A stretch of DNA of 64,000 bases, taken from contig JAGAIR010000006.1 of the NCBI GenBank assembly GCA_017626435.1, positions 1 through 64,000 on the forward strand, given 5' to 3'. Made by a program: the position numbers and the translations under genes. The DNA is from Lachnospiraceae bacterium. GTDB lineage: Bacteria > Bacillota_A > Clostridia > Lachnospirales > Lachnospiraceae. Below are positions 44,032 to 52,700 of the stretch, in pieces. The notes beneath the pieces were generated by a model, which worked only from the letters and a program-made list of their open reading frames with translations, did no database searches and was not told the origin of the DNA. Each line of letters starts with the position of its first letter. The first letter of the stretch is position 1.

Positions 44032-44490
44032 TTAAAATGCCTTCATTTCGTTTAACTTCTCCTTCTCCCCACTGCGTCTGGAACGCTCTGAAGCCATGAT
44101 CTTTAATACTTCTTCTTTTATTTCATCGACGATCCGGATTGCCTCCAAAGCATCTTCTTCTGTAGAAAGAATAAAATTATCTCCCGGATAACGGGCGTCA
44201 AAATAAAAATCCCCCAGCCATTTGCAATCCTTGGAGGATAATTCTGTATAATACTTTTCCTTGATCTTGTTTAAAATAGAACGAAGATTATGTGTCTTCA
44301 AAAGCCTTACTGCATCTTCGTCCTCCGGAAATGCAATATCTATGACCGCCTTCAGATATTTCTCTGCGGCCTGGGCACAGCCTGCCGTTACGGAATTAAA
44401 ATTTCCAATTTCCCGGCACAGATCCATACCATATTTTGCAAACAGATAATCATTTTCTGCAATTCCAAGGTAAGAATTTACTTTTTCCAT
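44032..44490 (-). CDS. HEPN-domain protein (partner of MNT nucleotidyltransferase)
   Basis: A 152-residue all-helical HEPN-family protein, with the motifs AQAAEKYLKAVIDIAFPEDE, LLKTHNLRSILNKI and FDARYPGDNF typical of the PF05168 group. In characterised pairs HEPN proteins are RNase toxins neutralised by their MNT partner. An R-x4-H (RLLKTH) is present, but it coincides with the group's common KTHNL stretch, so toxin activity cannot be read from it. The start overlaps the MNT gene end by 13 bases. Confidence 0.8.
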   Translation of the reverse strand: MEKVNSYLGIAENDYLFAKYGMDLCREIGNFNSVTAGCAQAAEKYLKAVIDIAFPEDEDAVRLLKTHNLRSILNKIKEKYYTELSSKDCKWLGDFYFDARYPGDNFILSTEEDALEAIRIVDEIKEEVLKIMASERSRRSGEKEKLNEMKAF

Positions 44491-44837
44491 AACAAAATGC
44501 CATCCTTTCTGACTTCTCTTACCAGCCGGCAGTCCGACTCCTCAAACTGTTTCCTGGTATAAAAAATCAAATCTGCTTCATTCTCCTCAAACCAGGAACA
44601 AAGCTGTCCGCGGACTTCCCGCGGCACCTCCGTCTCTGTGATAGCCAGGATATCAAGGTCACTTCCGGCTCTTTGTTCCATGCGGGCATAACTTCCAAAC
44701 AAAACCACCATGGAAAGAGAGTTCACTTTCTGTAATTTCTCAAGATATTGGACTAACCGGTTCTTTATCAAAGAAGAATACGGCAGTTTACTGATATATT
44801 CCGCAATACGATTTTTCTCAGCACACAGTTCTTTCAC
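44478..44837 (-). CDS. MNT-type minimal nucleotidyltransferase (antitoxin-like)
   Basis: A ~119-residue protein with the Pol-beta-superfamily motif GSYARMEQRAGSDLDIL (G-S-x10-D-x-D), the metal-binding site of MNT enzymes. MntA homologues AMPylate a Tyr of the HEPN toxin. An N-terminal helical region precedes the domain. Possible starts are GTG at 44846, overlapping the permease stop, or GTG at 44837, which has GGAG six bases upstream and is preferred. It is coupled to the HEPN gene downstream. Confidence 0.82.
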   Translation of the reverse strand: MKELCAEKNRIAEYISKLPYSSLIKNRLVQYLEKLQKVNSLSMVVLFGSYARMEQRAGSDLDILAITETEVPREVRGQLCSWFEENEADLIFYTRKQFEESDCRLVREVRKDGILLWKK

Positions 44838-44842
44838 ACCAG

Positions 44843-46024
44843 TCACTCCTTCAACTCCTTCTTTTTTAACTCCCTCTGTTCCAATGGATTTTGTTTTCCG
44901 CTATGAACAGGAACCTTCTTCTGAAGATCATTTTGCAGCAGCTGATACAGGGCAGCTACCAAAGGAACTCCAAGAAGCATTCCTGCAATCCCCATGATGC
45001 CTCCACCAACTGTTACAGCAGCCAGAACCCAGATGCCCGGCAATCCAATGGAAGAACCTACCACCTTCGGATAGATGAGATTACCTTCCAGCTGCTGCAG
45101 AACAACTAAAAATACAACAAAAAGTACAGCTTTCACTGGAGATACACTGCATATCATAAAGGCTCCAACACCACCACCTACATAGGCTCCCGCTACAGGA
45201 ATCAATGCGGTAAATCCAATCAACGTTCCTACCATAGTAGCATATGGAAAACGGAAGATCAGCATTCCCACAATACAAAGTACACCTAGAATCACAGCCT
45301 CCACACACTGGCCAACAATAAAACTGTGAAAACTTTGATGGACCACACGCAATACATAATAGATCTTCTCATACCATTTGGACAGATACGCGCGAAGAAT
45401 CCTGTCCGCGCCATCTGCAAGTTTTTCCTTGCAAGCCAGCAGATAAATCGCAAAAACCAATGCAACCAGAATCGTTACAATCGTAGAAAATACAGAAGAA
45501 ACAACTGAGACCAGAGTATTCATGGCACCACCCAGTCCAGCTCCCAGCAGGGAAGCTGCCTTTGCTACCATACCTTCCATATCGCTGGGATTAAAATCCA
45601 TTTTTTCCCCAAGCTGGTTCAGGTAATCTAAGATTTCCGGATCATCCTGCAGTCTGGACTGGATCACATCCCACATCTCAGGGATCTCCTGCACCAGCAG
45701 TTTAATACAATTTACCAGCTCCGGAATGATCAACACACAGACAAAAAGCACGATCAACACAAAACTGACCAGCGACAATATGATACAGACGGGTCTTCTA
45801 ACTTTTCCGGTATTCACCTTTCCCACCTTTACCGGATAATATTTTTCATAAAATACCATCAGAATATTTAGTACATAGGCAATCATGCCCCCCACCATAA
45901 GAGGAACTGCTGCCTGAAAGCCCACTCCCAACATCTGCATCACACTATCCCAATAACGGAGACACAGCAAAAATACTGCCACAATAAGAATCAGATTCTT
46001 GTATTTCTTCTCAATTGAAAACAT
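44843..46024 (-). CDS. AI-2E family permease (second paralogue)
   Basis: A 393-residue AI-2E-family membrane protein with about eight hydrophobic segments. The family signatures GFTALIPVAGAYVGGGVGAF and LQQLEGNLIYPKVVGSSIGL are clear. It is shorter than the paralogue at 15749-17284, lacking its hydrophilic N- and C-terminal extensions. The start MFSIEKKYKN at 46024 is favoured because the longer frame begins in untranslated sequence. It abuts the MNT gene and may be cotranscribed with it. Confidence 0.9.
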   Translation of the reverse strand: MFSIEKKYKNLILIVAVFLLCLRYWDSVMQMLGVGFQAAVPLMVGGMIAYVLNILMVFYEKYYPVKVGKVNTGKVRRPVCIILSLVSFVLIVLFVCVLIIPELVNCIKLLVQEIPEMWDVIQSRLQDDPEILDYLNQLGEKMDFNPSDMEGMVAKAASLLGAGLGGAMNTLVSVVSSVFSTIVTILVALVFAIYLLACKEKLADGADRILRAYLSKWYEKIYYVLRVVHQSFHSFIVGQCVEAVILGVLCIVGMLIFRFPYATMVGTLIGFTALIPVAGAYVGGGVGAFMICSVSPVKAVLFVVFLVVLQQLEGNLIYPKVVGSSIGLPGIWVLAAVTVGGGIMGIAGMLLGVPLVAALYQLLQNDLQKKVPVHSGKQNPLEQRELKKKELKE

Positions 46025-46061
46025 CCTATACCCCTTTCCCGTACAAAAATAGTTATTTAAG

Positions 46062-46090
46062 AATATACTATAGGAAAGAAAATAATACAA
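46062..46090 (-). promoter_or_regulatory. Promoter of the second AI-2E permease
   Basis: On the minus strand TTGTAT (46085-46090), 17 bases, TATATT (46062-46067), about 35 bases before the start. Confidence 0.55.
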
Positions 46091-46115
46091 CTGAAAATTT
46101 TATTTCCCCGGATTT

Positions 46116-47561
46116 TTATTTTAGTTCCAGCAAAAACCACGACGAATCCTCTCCCCCGGTACCCTCTATCAAAAATTTATTTTCTGTCAGATTATACACC
46201 ATCTCTACTTTTCCAATATCCGAAAAAACCTCCTTGGAAAAATCAACTACTTTACCGGATTTCAGCCACAGCACCTTGCATTCCAGGTTTTCATTAAACA
46301 GGCATAATACAGAACGGTTTCCTCTCATCCCTGCATCTCTCCAGGATTCATCCGCAGGTATTTTATATTTTCTTCCTGACACAACATCCACCACATGAAA
46401 GACACCTTTTTGGTAATGTACTGATACCATGGAGCCAGCTTCTACCGGATTTTCATTATTCAGTTTCCTCATGGTGTGCTTTTTTAAATGATATATGCCT
46501 GCAGCGTAACCATCCGTCTCTCCTTCTCCCAAATAGGCAATCCCTAAATGGATATTATCAATAAATGTAAAATCTGATTCCTGTAAATAAGGAGACACAT
46601 CGGGCAACAGGTAACTCTGTTTTTTTCTGGTATCATAGACATACCATCTGCGTCCCATCTCATCATCCAGTTTCTTTCCTTTTCGGATTTCCTCGACATT
46701 GGAGCGGTAAAGGATAAACCGCCCATTTTGACTGATGTCGGATGGCATCATTTCATAAATCGTACTGTTCTGCTTTTTTGCAAGCCGCAGGACATCGTTT
46801 TCTATTTTGTCCGATATCAACCGGGTCTCTCCGCTGGAAAGGTCCACATAGCAGCTTGTGGCATAATCTCCAATCTGAACAGCCATTACTGCCCGGTTCT
46901 TTTTATCAATTTGCGGCAAAACCCACTCTACAGCCCCGCTGGTACTTAATTCATATAAGATATCCCCTCGTCGGACATAGTCAAAGGAAAATTTTCTCTT
47001 TTCTTGATTGAAAATAATCTCCCCGGTACAGATCTGTTTTTCTGCTTCTACCAACCGGTCCCCCTGAAAATCATAAACCTTTTCCCCATCCTCCGAAATC
47101 AAAAATCCATTTTCCACCTCAGCAAAGGATGGCATAGATGGAATCCGGCTGACCTTCACACCAGTTATCTGTTCCGCCTGCCTGTCATCACTCACATCTC
47201 CAGAGGGTTCAGATAAAGCTGCTGTGTTATCATTTTTTTCCACACTTTGTTCCTTTATGATAAAAACAGAATCCAAAAAAGTACCCAGCTTTTCTAAAGC
47301 ACCTGTAGCAAAAGCCATTTTTGTCGATAACAGGATGATCAGGAGACATACTGGAACAAAAACAATCCCTCCTTTCCTCCAGCCCAGATGAAAATCACCT
47401 CCTGTTTTTTTAGTTTGTATCCTTTCTATTGTTTTTTCTTCCCAGGAAGAGGGTGCCTTGATTTTTTCAATCGCTTTCCAGTCAAATGCTTTCCGTATAT
47501 TATCCTCTCTCTCCTCTTTTTCCTGTCTGATGGATCCGAAATTTTGACCTCTATTTCTCAT
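46116..47561 (-). CDS. Membrane-anchored anti-sigma-like protein with extracytoplasmic repeat domain
   Basis: A 481-residue protein coupled to the ECF sigma gene. The cytoplasmic ~60 residues (REDNIRKAFDWKAIEKIKAP...SWEEKTIERI) could be an anti-sigma segment, although no zinc-binding HxxxCxxC is present. One transmembrane helix (GGIVFVPVCLLIILLSTKMAF) follows. The remaining ~390 residues lie outside and show repeated short strands with Gly/Asp turns (ENGFLISEDGEKVYDFQGD; SQNGRFILYRSN; GDILYELSTSG), reminiscent of a beta-propeller. ATG 47561 overlaps the sigma gene by 11 bases. Role inferred from context. Confidence 0.62.
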   Translation of the reverse strand: MRNRGQNFGSIRQEKEEREDNIRKAFDWKAIEKIKAPSSWEEKTIERIQTKKTGGDFHLGWRKGGIVFVPVCLLIILLSTKMAFATGALEKLGTFLDSVFIIKEQSVEKNDNTAALSEPSGDVSDDRQAEQITGVKVSRIPSMPSFAEVENGFLISEDGEKVYDFQGDRLVEAEKQICTGEIIFNQEKRKFSFDYVRRGDILYELSTSGAVEWVLPQIDKKNRAVMAVQIGDYATSCYVDLSSGETRLISDKIENDVLRLAKKQNSTIYEMMPSDISQNGRFILYRSNVEEIRKGKKLDDEMGRRWYVYDTRKKQSYLLPDVSPYLQESDFTFIDNIHLGIAYLGEGETDGYAAGIYHLKKHTMRKLNNENPVEAGSMVSVHYQKGVFHVVDVVSGRKYKIPADESWRDAGMRGNRSVLCLFNENLECKVLWLKSGKVVDFSKEVFSDIGKVEMVYNLTENKFLIEGTGGEDSSWFLLELK

Positions 47562-48069
47562 TGTCCTCACCATACCTTTCTGCCAATTGCTTTCTACCAC
47601 GCCTGAGTCTGGATTTCACCGTGTTGACGCTCTCCGAGGTCAGCTCAGCAATCTCTCTGGTATCGTATTCCTCATAATAATACAGATACAGTATTTTAGA
47701 ATATTTTTTATCCAAGGCGCTTAACATCTGCCACAGTGTATTTTGTTCCAGCAACCTTTCAATCCCATCTTCCGGGTCTTCAGCGAAAACATAATCTCCC
47801 TCCTTTTCCTGTAGGACAACCTTTCTTTTCCACGCAGTCCGGAATACACTATGGCATTTATTCAGTGCAACCCGGATCAGCCATGCTTTAATATGCTCAT
47901 TTGATTGAAATTTCTGATCTGTCAGATAAAATTCCAGAAAAGTATCCTGAAAACAGTCCTCTGCATCCTGAATCTTCCTGCACTGCAAGAGACAAATTCT
48001 CGCAATGGTATCCTTATATAATAAAAATATTTCATTAAATAAATCATCCCTATATTCTTCTTTGTTCAT
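47551..48069 (-). CDS. ECF-type RNA polymerase sigma factor
   Basis: A 172-residue sigma-70 family protein with regions 2 and 4 only. Region 2 contains DAEDCFQDTFLEFYL and the DNA-melting segment AWLIRVALNKCHSVFR. Region 4 has LYYYEEYDTREIAELTSESV and NTVKSRLRRGRKQLAERYG, the helix-turn-helix that reads the -35. It probably responds to envelope signals passed by the membrane partner encoded next. An ECF-like promoter upstream suggests autoregulation. Confidence 0.92.
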   Translation of the reverse strand: MNKEEYRDDLFNEIFLLYKDTIARICLLQCRKIQDAEDCFQDTFLEFYLTDQKFQSNEHIKAWLIRVALNKCHSVFRTAWKRKVVLQEKEGDYVFAEDPEDGIERLLEQNTLWQMLSALDKKYSKILYLYYYEEYDTREIAELTSESVNTVKSRLRRGRKQLAERYGEDNEK

Positions 48070-48128
48070 ATTTCCTCCCTCGTTATGTAATCCTGTTTTG
48101 ATAGGGCGATATCATCTCCTCTATAAAT

Positions 48129-48157
48129 AATACGTTTTTCATTCTATCCAGGGTGCA
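48129..48157 (-). promoter_or_regulatory. Candidate ECF-type autoregulated promoter
   Basis: On the minus strand TGCACCC (48151-48157), 16 bases, CGTATT (48129-48134). The spacing and CGT-containing -10 resemble ECF promoters. It lies ~60 bases upstream of the sigma gene. Confidence 0.38.
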
Positions 48158-48163
48158 AAAAGA

Positions 48164-48200
48164 AGAAAGGAAATTACAGATCATCTGCAATTTCCTTTCT
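48164..48200 (-). terminator. Terminator after gltD
   Basis: On the minus strand AGAAAGGAAATT...AATTTCCTTTCT is a perfect 12-bp stem extended inward by GCAGAT/ATCTGT and followed by TCTTTTT. Confidence 0.88.
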
Positions 48201-48290
48201 AAACTAAAAATCCTTAGTATGACATTGTTCCAAATCCATCAAATTCCAGCCCATTCTCTGGGAATTCCATAAACCATCAAAAAATCCGTC

Positions 48291-49772
48291 TTAATCTAAA
48301 TTAGTATATCCCATCAGGAATTTATCTACTTCTTTTGCCACATGACGGCCTTCATTGATGCCCCATACAACAAGAGACTGTCCACGGTGCATATCTCCTG
48401 CAGTGAATACTTTATCCACATTGGTCTTATACTCCCCAGGTGCTGTCTCCACATTCGTGCGGGCATCCAGTTTCACACCAAATGCCTTTGCCACATATTC
48501 CTGTGCTCCCAGGAATCCGGCAGCAATCAGAACGATATCAGCCGGCATTTCAAATTCACTTCCAGCAATCTCTGTCATGTTCATTCTGCCTGTCTTAGGG
48601 TCCTTCTTCGGTTCCAGCTTCACCAGCTTCACCTTTTTCAGCTTACCGGATTTATCTGCCACAAATTCCTTTACAGTAGCCTGATAGACTCGAGGGTCTT
48701 TGCCAAATACAGCAATTGCCTCTTCCTGACCGTAATCTGTCTTGCAGACACGAGGCCATTCCGGCCATGGATTCGACTCACTTCTGTCATTTGGAAGCTT
48801 TGGCATCATTTCAATCTGGGTAACAGATTTTGCACCATGACGCACAGCAGTTCCCACACAGTCATTACCAGTATCTCCGCCACCGATTACAATGACATTC
48901 TTCCCCTTGGTATCGATCCATCCTTCCTTCTGTCCTGTCAGGACATGCTTGGTGGAACGGGTCAGAAAGTCCACTGCAAAGTAAATTCCCTCTGCCTCAC
49001 GCCCCGGTGCTTTAATATCACGGGGATTGGACGCACCACAGGCAAGAATCACACTATCATATTCCTTCAGAAGATCAGCAGCTTTTACATTTTTTCCTAC
49101 ATCGGCATTGACCACAAATTCAACGCCTTCTTCTTCCATCATTTTCTGCTTTCTGTCGATTACCCATTTTTCCAGCTTCATGTTTGGGATTCCATACATC
49201 AGCAGACCACCAATCCGATCATTTCTCTCATATACAGTTACATGATGCCCCCGGCGGTTTAACTGGTCAGCAGCCGCCAGTCCGGCAGGACCGGACCCCA
49301 CAATTGCAACACGTTTACCAGTGCGCTTTTTCGGCGGCTGTGGCTGCATCAGATCATTGGCATAGCCATATTCAATAATGGCATATTCATTCGCCTTACA
49401 GGTAACCGGGGTATCATTGAGACCACAAGTACATGCCGCCTCACAGAGTGCAGGGCAGACACGGGCAGTAAACTCAGGAAAATTATTGGTCTGACGCAGA
49501 AGCTGCAATGCTTTTTTATAATTTCCCATATAGAGAAGATCATTCCATTCCGGCACCAGATTGTTGATCGGACAGCCGGAAGCCATACCGCCAATCGTCA
49601 TACCAGACTGGCAAAACGGAACACCACAGTTCATGCAGCGGGCTGCCTGTTCCTTTCTGTCCTTCTCGCTCATCGGGGTATGAAATTCATTAAAATGTTT
49701 AATACGCTCCAAAGGCTCCACAGCCTGATCGTTTTTACGCTCATATTCTAAAAAACCAGTTGGTTTACCCAT
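48291..49772 (-). CDS. gltD: Glutamate synthase small subunit
   Basis: A 493-residue flavin/iron-sulfur subunit that passes electrons from NAD(P)H to GltB. The N-terminal Cys-rich domain binds two [4Fe-4S] clusters (CMNCGVPFCQSG...GCPINNLVPEW; CPALCEAACTCGL). FAD-binding VAIVGSGPAGLAAADQLNRR and NAD(P)-binding VIVIGGGDTGNDCVGTAVRH follow. It starts 14 bases after gltB. Confidence 0.97.
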   Translation of the reverse strand: MGKPTGFLEYERKNDQAVEPLERIKHFNEFHTPMSEKDRKEQAARCMNCGVPFCQSGMTIGGMASGCPINNLVPEWNDLLYMGNYKKALQLLRQTNNFPEFTARVCPALCEAACTCGLNDTPVTCKANEYAIIEYGYANDLMQPQPPKKRTGKRVAIVGSGPAGLAAADQLNRRGHHVTVYERNDRIGGLLMYGIPNMKLEKWVIDRKQKMMEEEGVEFVVNADVGKNVKAADLLKEYDSVILACGASNPRDIKAPGREAEGIYFAVDFLTRSTKHVLTGQKEGWIDTKGKNVIVIGGGDTGNDCVGTAVRHGAKSVTQIEMMPKLPNDRSESNPWPEWPRVCKTDYGQEEAIAVFGKDPRVYQATVKEFVADKSGKLKKVKLVKLEPKKDPKTGRMNMTEIAGSEFEMPADIVLIAAGFLGAQEYVAKAFGVKLDARTNVETAPGEYKTNVDKVFTAGDMHRGQSLVVWGINEGRHVAKEVDKFLMGYTNLD

Positions 49773-49786
49773 AACATTGTCCCTCC

Positions 49787-52700
49787 TTATTTATTTTTAT
49801 GCGCATAGAAAGCTTCTATCTGCGCCTGCTCATATCCCAGTCCATGTTCTTCCATCTGTGCAATCAGCTGCAGCATATGAGCATAATCGTAAGAAATAAT
49901 CTTCTTAAACTTTGGCAGATATTCACTGAAGTGATCCAGTATCATCTTACCCTTCTGGGAACCAGTAGCTTCAACATGTTCTTCAATCATCTTCTTTAAC
50001 TCCAGTACATCGTACTTATCACTGACAGGCTCTGAAGATACCAGTTCCTTATTGAGTTTCAGGTAAAGCGTACTGTCTTCATCCAAAACATAAGCAACAC
50101 CGCCACTCATACCGGCTGCAAAGTTCTTTCCAGTTGGTCCCAGAACAACGACACGTCCCCCAGTCATATATTCACAGCCATGATCTCCCACACCTTCGAC
50201 TACTGCATGGACACCAGAGTTACGTACACAGAAACGCTCACCGGCGATCCCGTTTATATATGCCTCACCACTGGTAGCACCATAAAATGCAACATTACCA
50301 ATGATAATATTTTCATCTGCCTTAAACTGAGTTCCCTCTGGAGGATAAACTACAATCTTTCCACCGGAGAGACCCTTTCCAAGATAATCGTTGGAGTCAC
50401 CAATCAACTCCAAGGTCAGTCCCTTTGGTATAAACGCTCCGAAGCTCTGTCCTCCGCTTCCATGACACTTCACGGTAATCGTACCATCCTCCAGTGTGTC
50501 ACTGAATTTTTTCGTAATTTCAGAACCAAGAATCGTTCCCAGAGAACGGTCAATATTATTTACTTGAACATCCAGTGTTGCTTTCTCTCCAGTAGCAAGC
50601 GCTTTCTTCAGTTTTGGAAGGAAGGTCTTTTCGTCAATGGTCTTTTCTAATTCAAAATCATAGACATCCCTGGCATTAAACTTATTATTTTTCCGCATAT
50701 CTGCAAAAGTAGAATCCAGGATGGCAGAAAGGTCTACTCTGGAAGCATACTCTGCAGCTTCCCCTGTCAATTCTCTTTCCTTCAATAAATCGGTACGTCC
50801 TATCAGGTCATCTACCTTTTTCACACCCAGTGCTGCCATGTACTCACGCAGCTCCTGTGCAATAAATTTCATGAAGTTTTCTACATATTCCGGTTTTCCT
50901 TTGAAACGCTTACGCAGCTCCGGATTCTGTGTTGCCACACCAACCGGGCAGGTATCCAGATTACAGACACGCATCATGACACAGCCCATTGTGATCAGTG
51001 GAGCTGTTGCAAAACCAAACTCCTCTGCACCAAGGATTGCTGCAATAGCCACATCACGTCCGGTCATCAGCTTACCATCTGTCTCAATGCGGACACGGGA
51101 GCGAAGTCCATTCATGATCAGGGTCTGATGCGTCTCTGCCAGACCTAATTCCCAAGGAAGACCTGCATTATAGATAGAACTTCTTGGAGCAGCACCAGTA
51201 CCGCCATCATATCCGGAAATCAGGATAACTGCAGCTCCTGCCTTTGCTACACCGGCAGCTACTGTTCCAACACCAGCCTCTGATACCAGCTTTACAGAAA
51301 TTCTCGCATCCTTGTTACTATTCTTTAAATCATAGATCAACTGTGCCAAATCCTCAATGGAATAGATATCATGATGAGGCGGTGGAGAAATGAGGCTGAC
51401 ACCTGGTGTAGAATGTCTGGTCTTAGCTACCCAAGGATACACCTTTCCACCTGGAAGATGTCCACCTTCTCCCGGCTTAGCACCCTGCGCCATCTTAATC
51501 TGAATTTCCTTGGCACTGACCAGATAACGGGAGGTAACACCAAAACGACCTGATGCCACCTGTTTAATGGCAGAACATCTGTCCTCCGGCATACCTGCCG
51601 TCATCAGACGTTCCAGGCTCTCTCCACCCTCACCACTGTTGGATTTACCATGAAGATGGTTCATTGCGATGGCTAAGGTCTCATGCGCTTCCTGGGAAAT
51701 AGAACCGTAAGACATGGCGCCTGTCTTAAAACGCTGAACAATCTCATCTACACTTTCTACCTGGTCAATATCCACTCCCTTTTTCGGGAATTTGAAATCA
51801 AGTAAGCTACGAAGTGTTACCTGCTTTTCTTTTTCATCAATACACTTGGAGTACATCTTAAACAATTCATAATTTCCGGTCCAGGTAGCCTGCTGTAACA
51901 GATGGATGGTTTCCGGATTATATAAATGCTCTTCCTGATTTCCGCGCTCCTTATGCTGTCCACGGTTTTCCAGATTTAAATCTACTGTCAGATCCAACGG
52001 ATCAAATGCACGGCTATGCTGCTCATCTACCTGTCTCGCAATATCATCCAGTGTAATACCGCCTACACGGCTTACTGTATCTGTGAAGTATTTTTCAATG
52101 ACTTCCTTTGAAATACCAATGGCCTCAAAAATCTTAGCACCCTGATAAGATTGTATCGTAGAAATACCCATCTTGGAAGCAATCTTGACAATGCCATGTA
52201 ATACAGCATTATCATAATCATCCACTGCTGCATAGTAATCCTTATCCAACATATCATTCTGAATCAGTTCACGGATAGTCTCATGTGCCAGATAGGGATT
52301 AATGGCGCAGGCACCATAACCTAATAACGTTGCAAAATGATGTACTTCACGCGGCTCCGCAGATTCCAGAATCATTGCTACGCGTGTTCTCTTCTTGGTT
52401 GTAACCAGATGCTGCTGCATTGCTGATACGGCTAACAGGGATGGGATCGGTACATGGTTCTCATCTACTCCACGGTCGCTGAGAATCAGAATATTGACTC
52501 CTTCCTTATAAGCTCGGTCCGCCTCCAGACAAAGATGATCCAGTGCTTTTTTCAAAGAAGTATTTTTATAATAAGTAATCGGAATCACTTCACATTTGAA
52601 GCCGTCCTTATTCATATTTTTAATCTTCATCAAATCCGTATCCGTCAGAATTGGATTATGAATCTTCAACACCTTACAGTTTTCGGCTGTTTCCTGCAAC

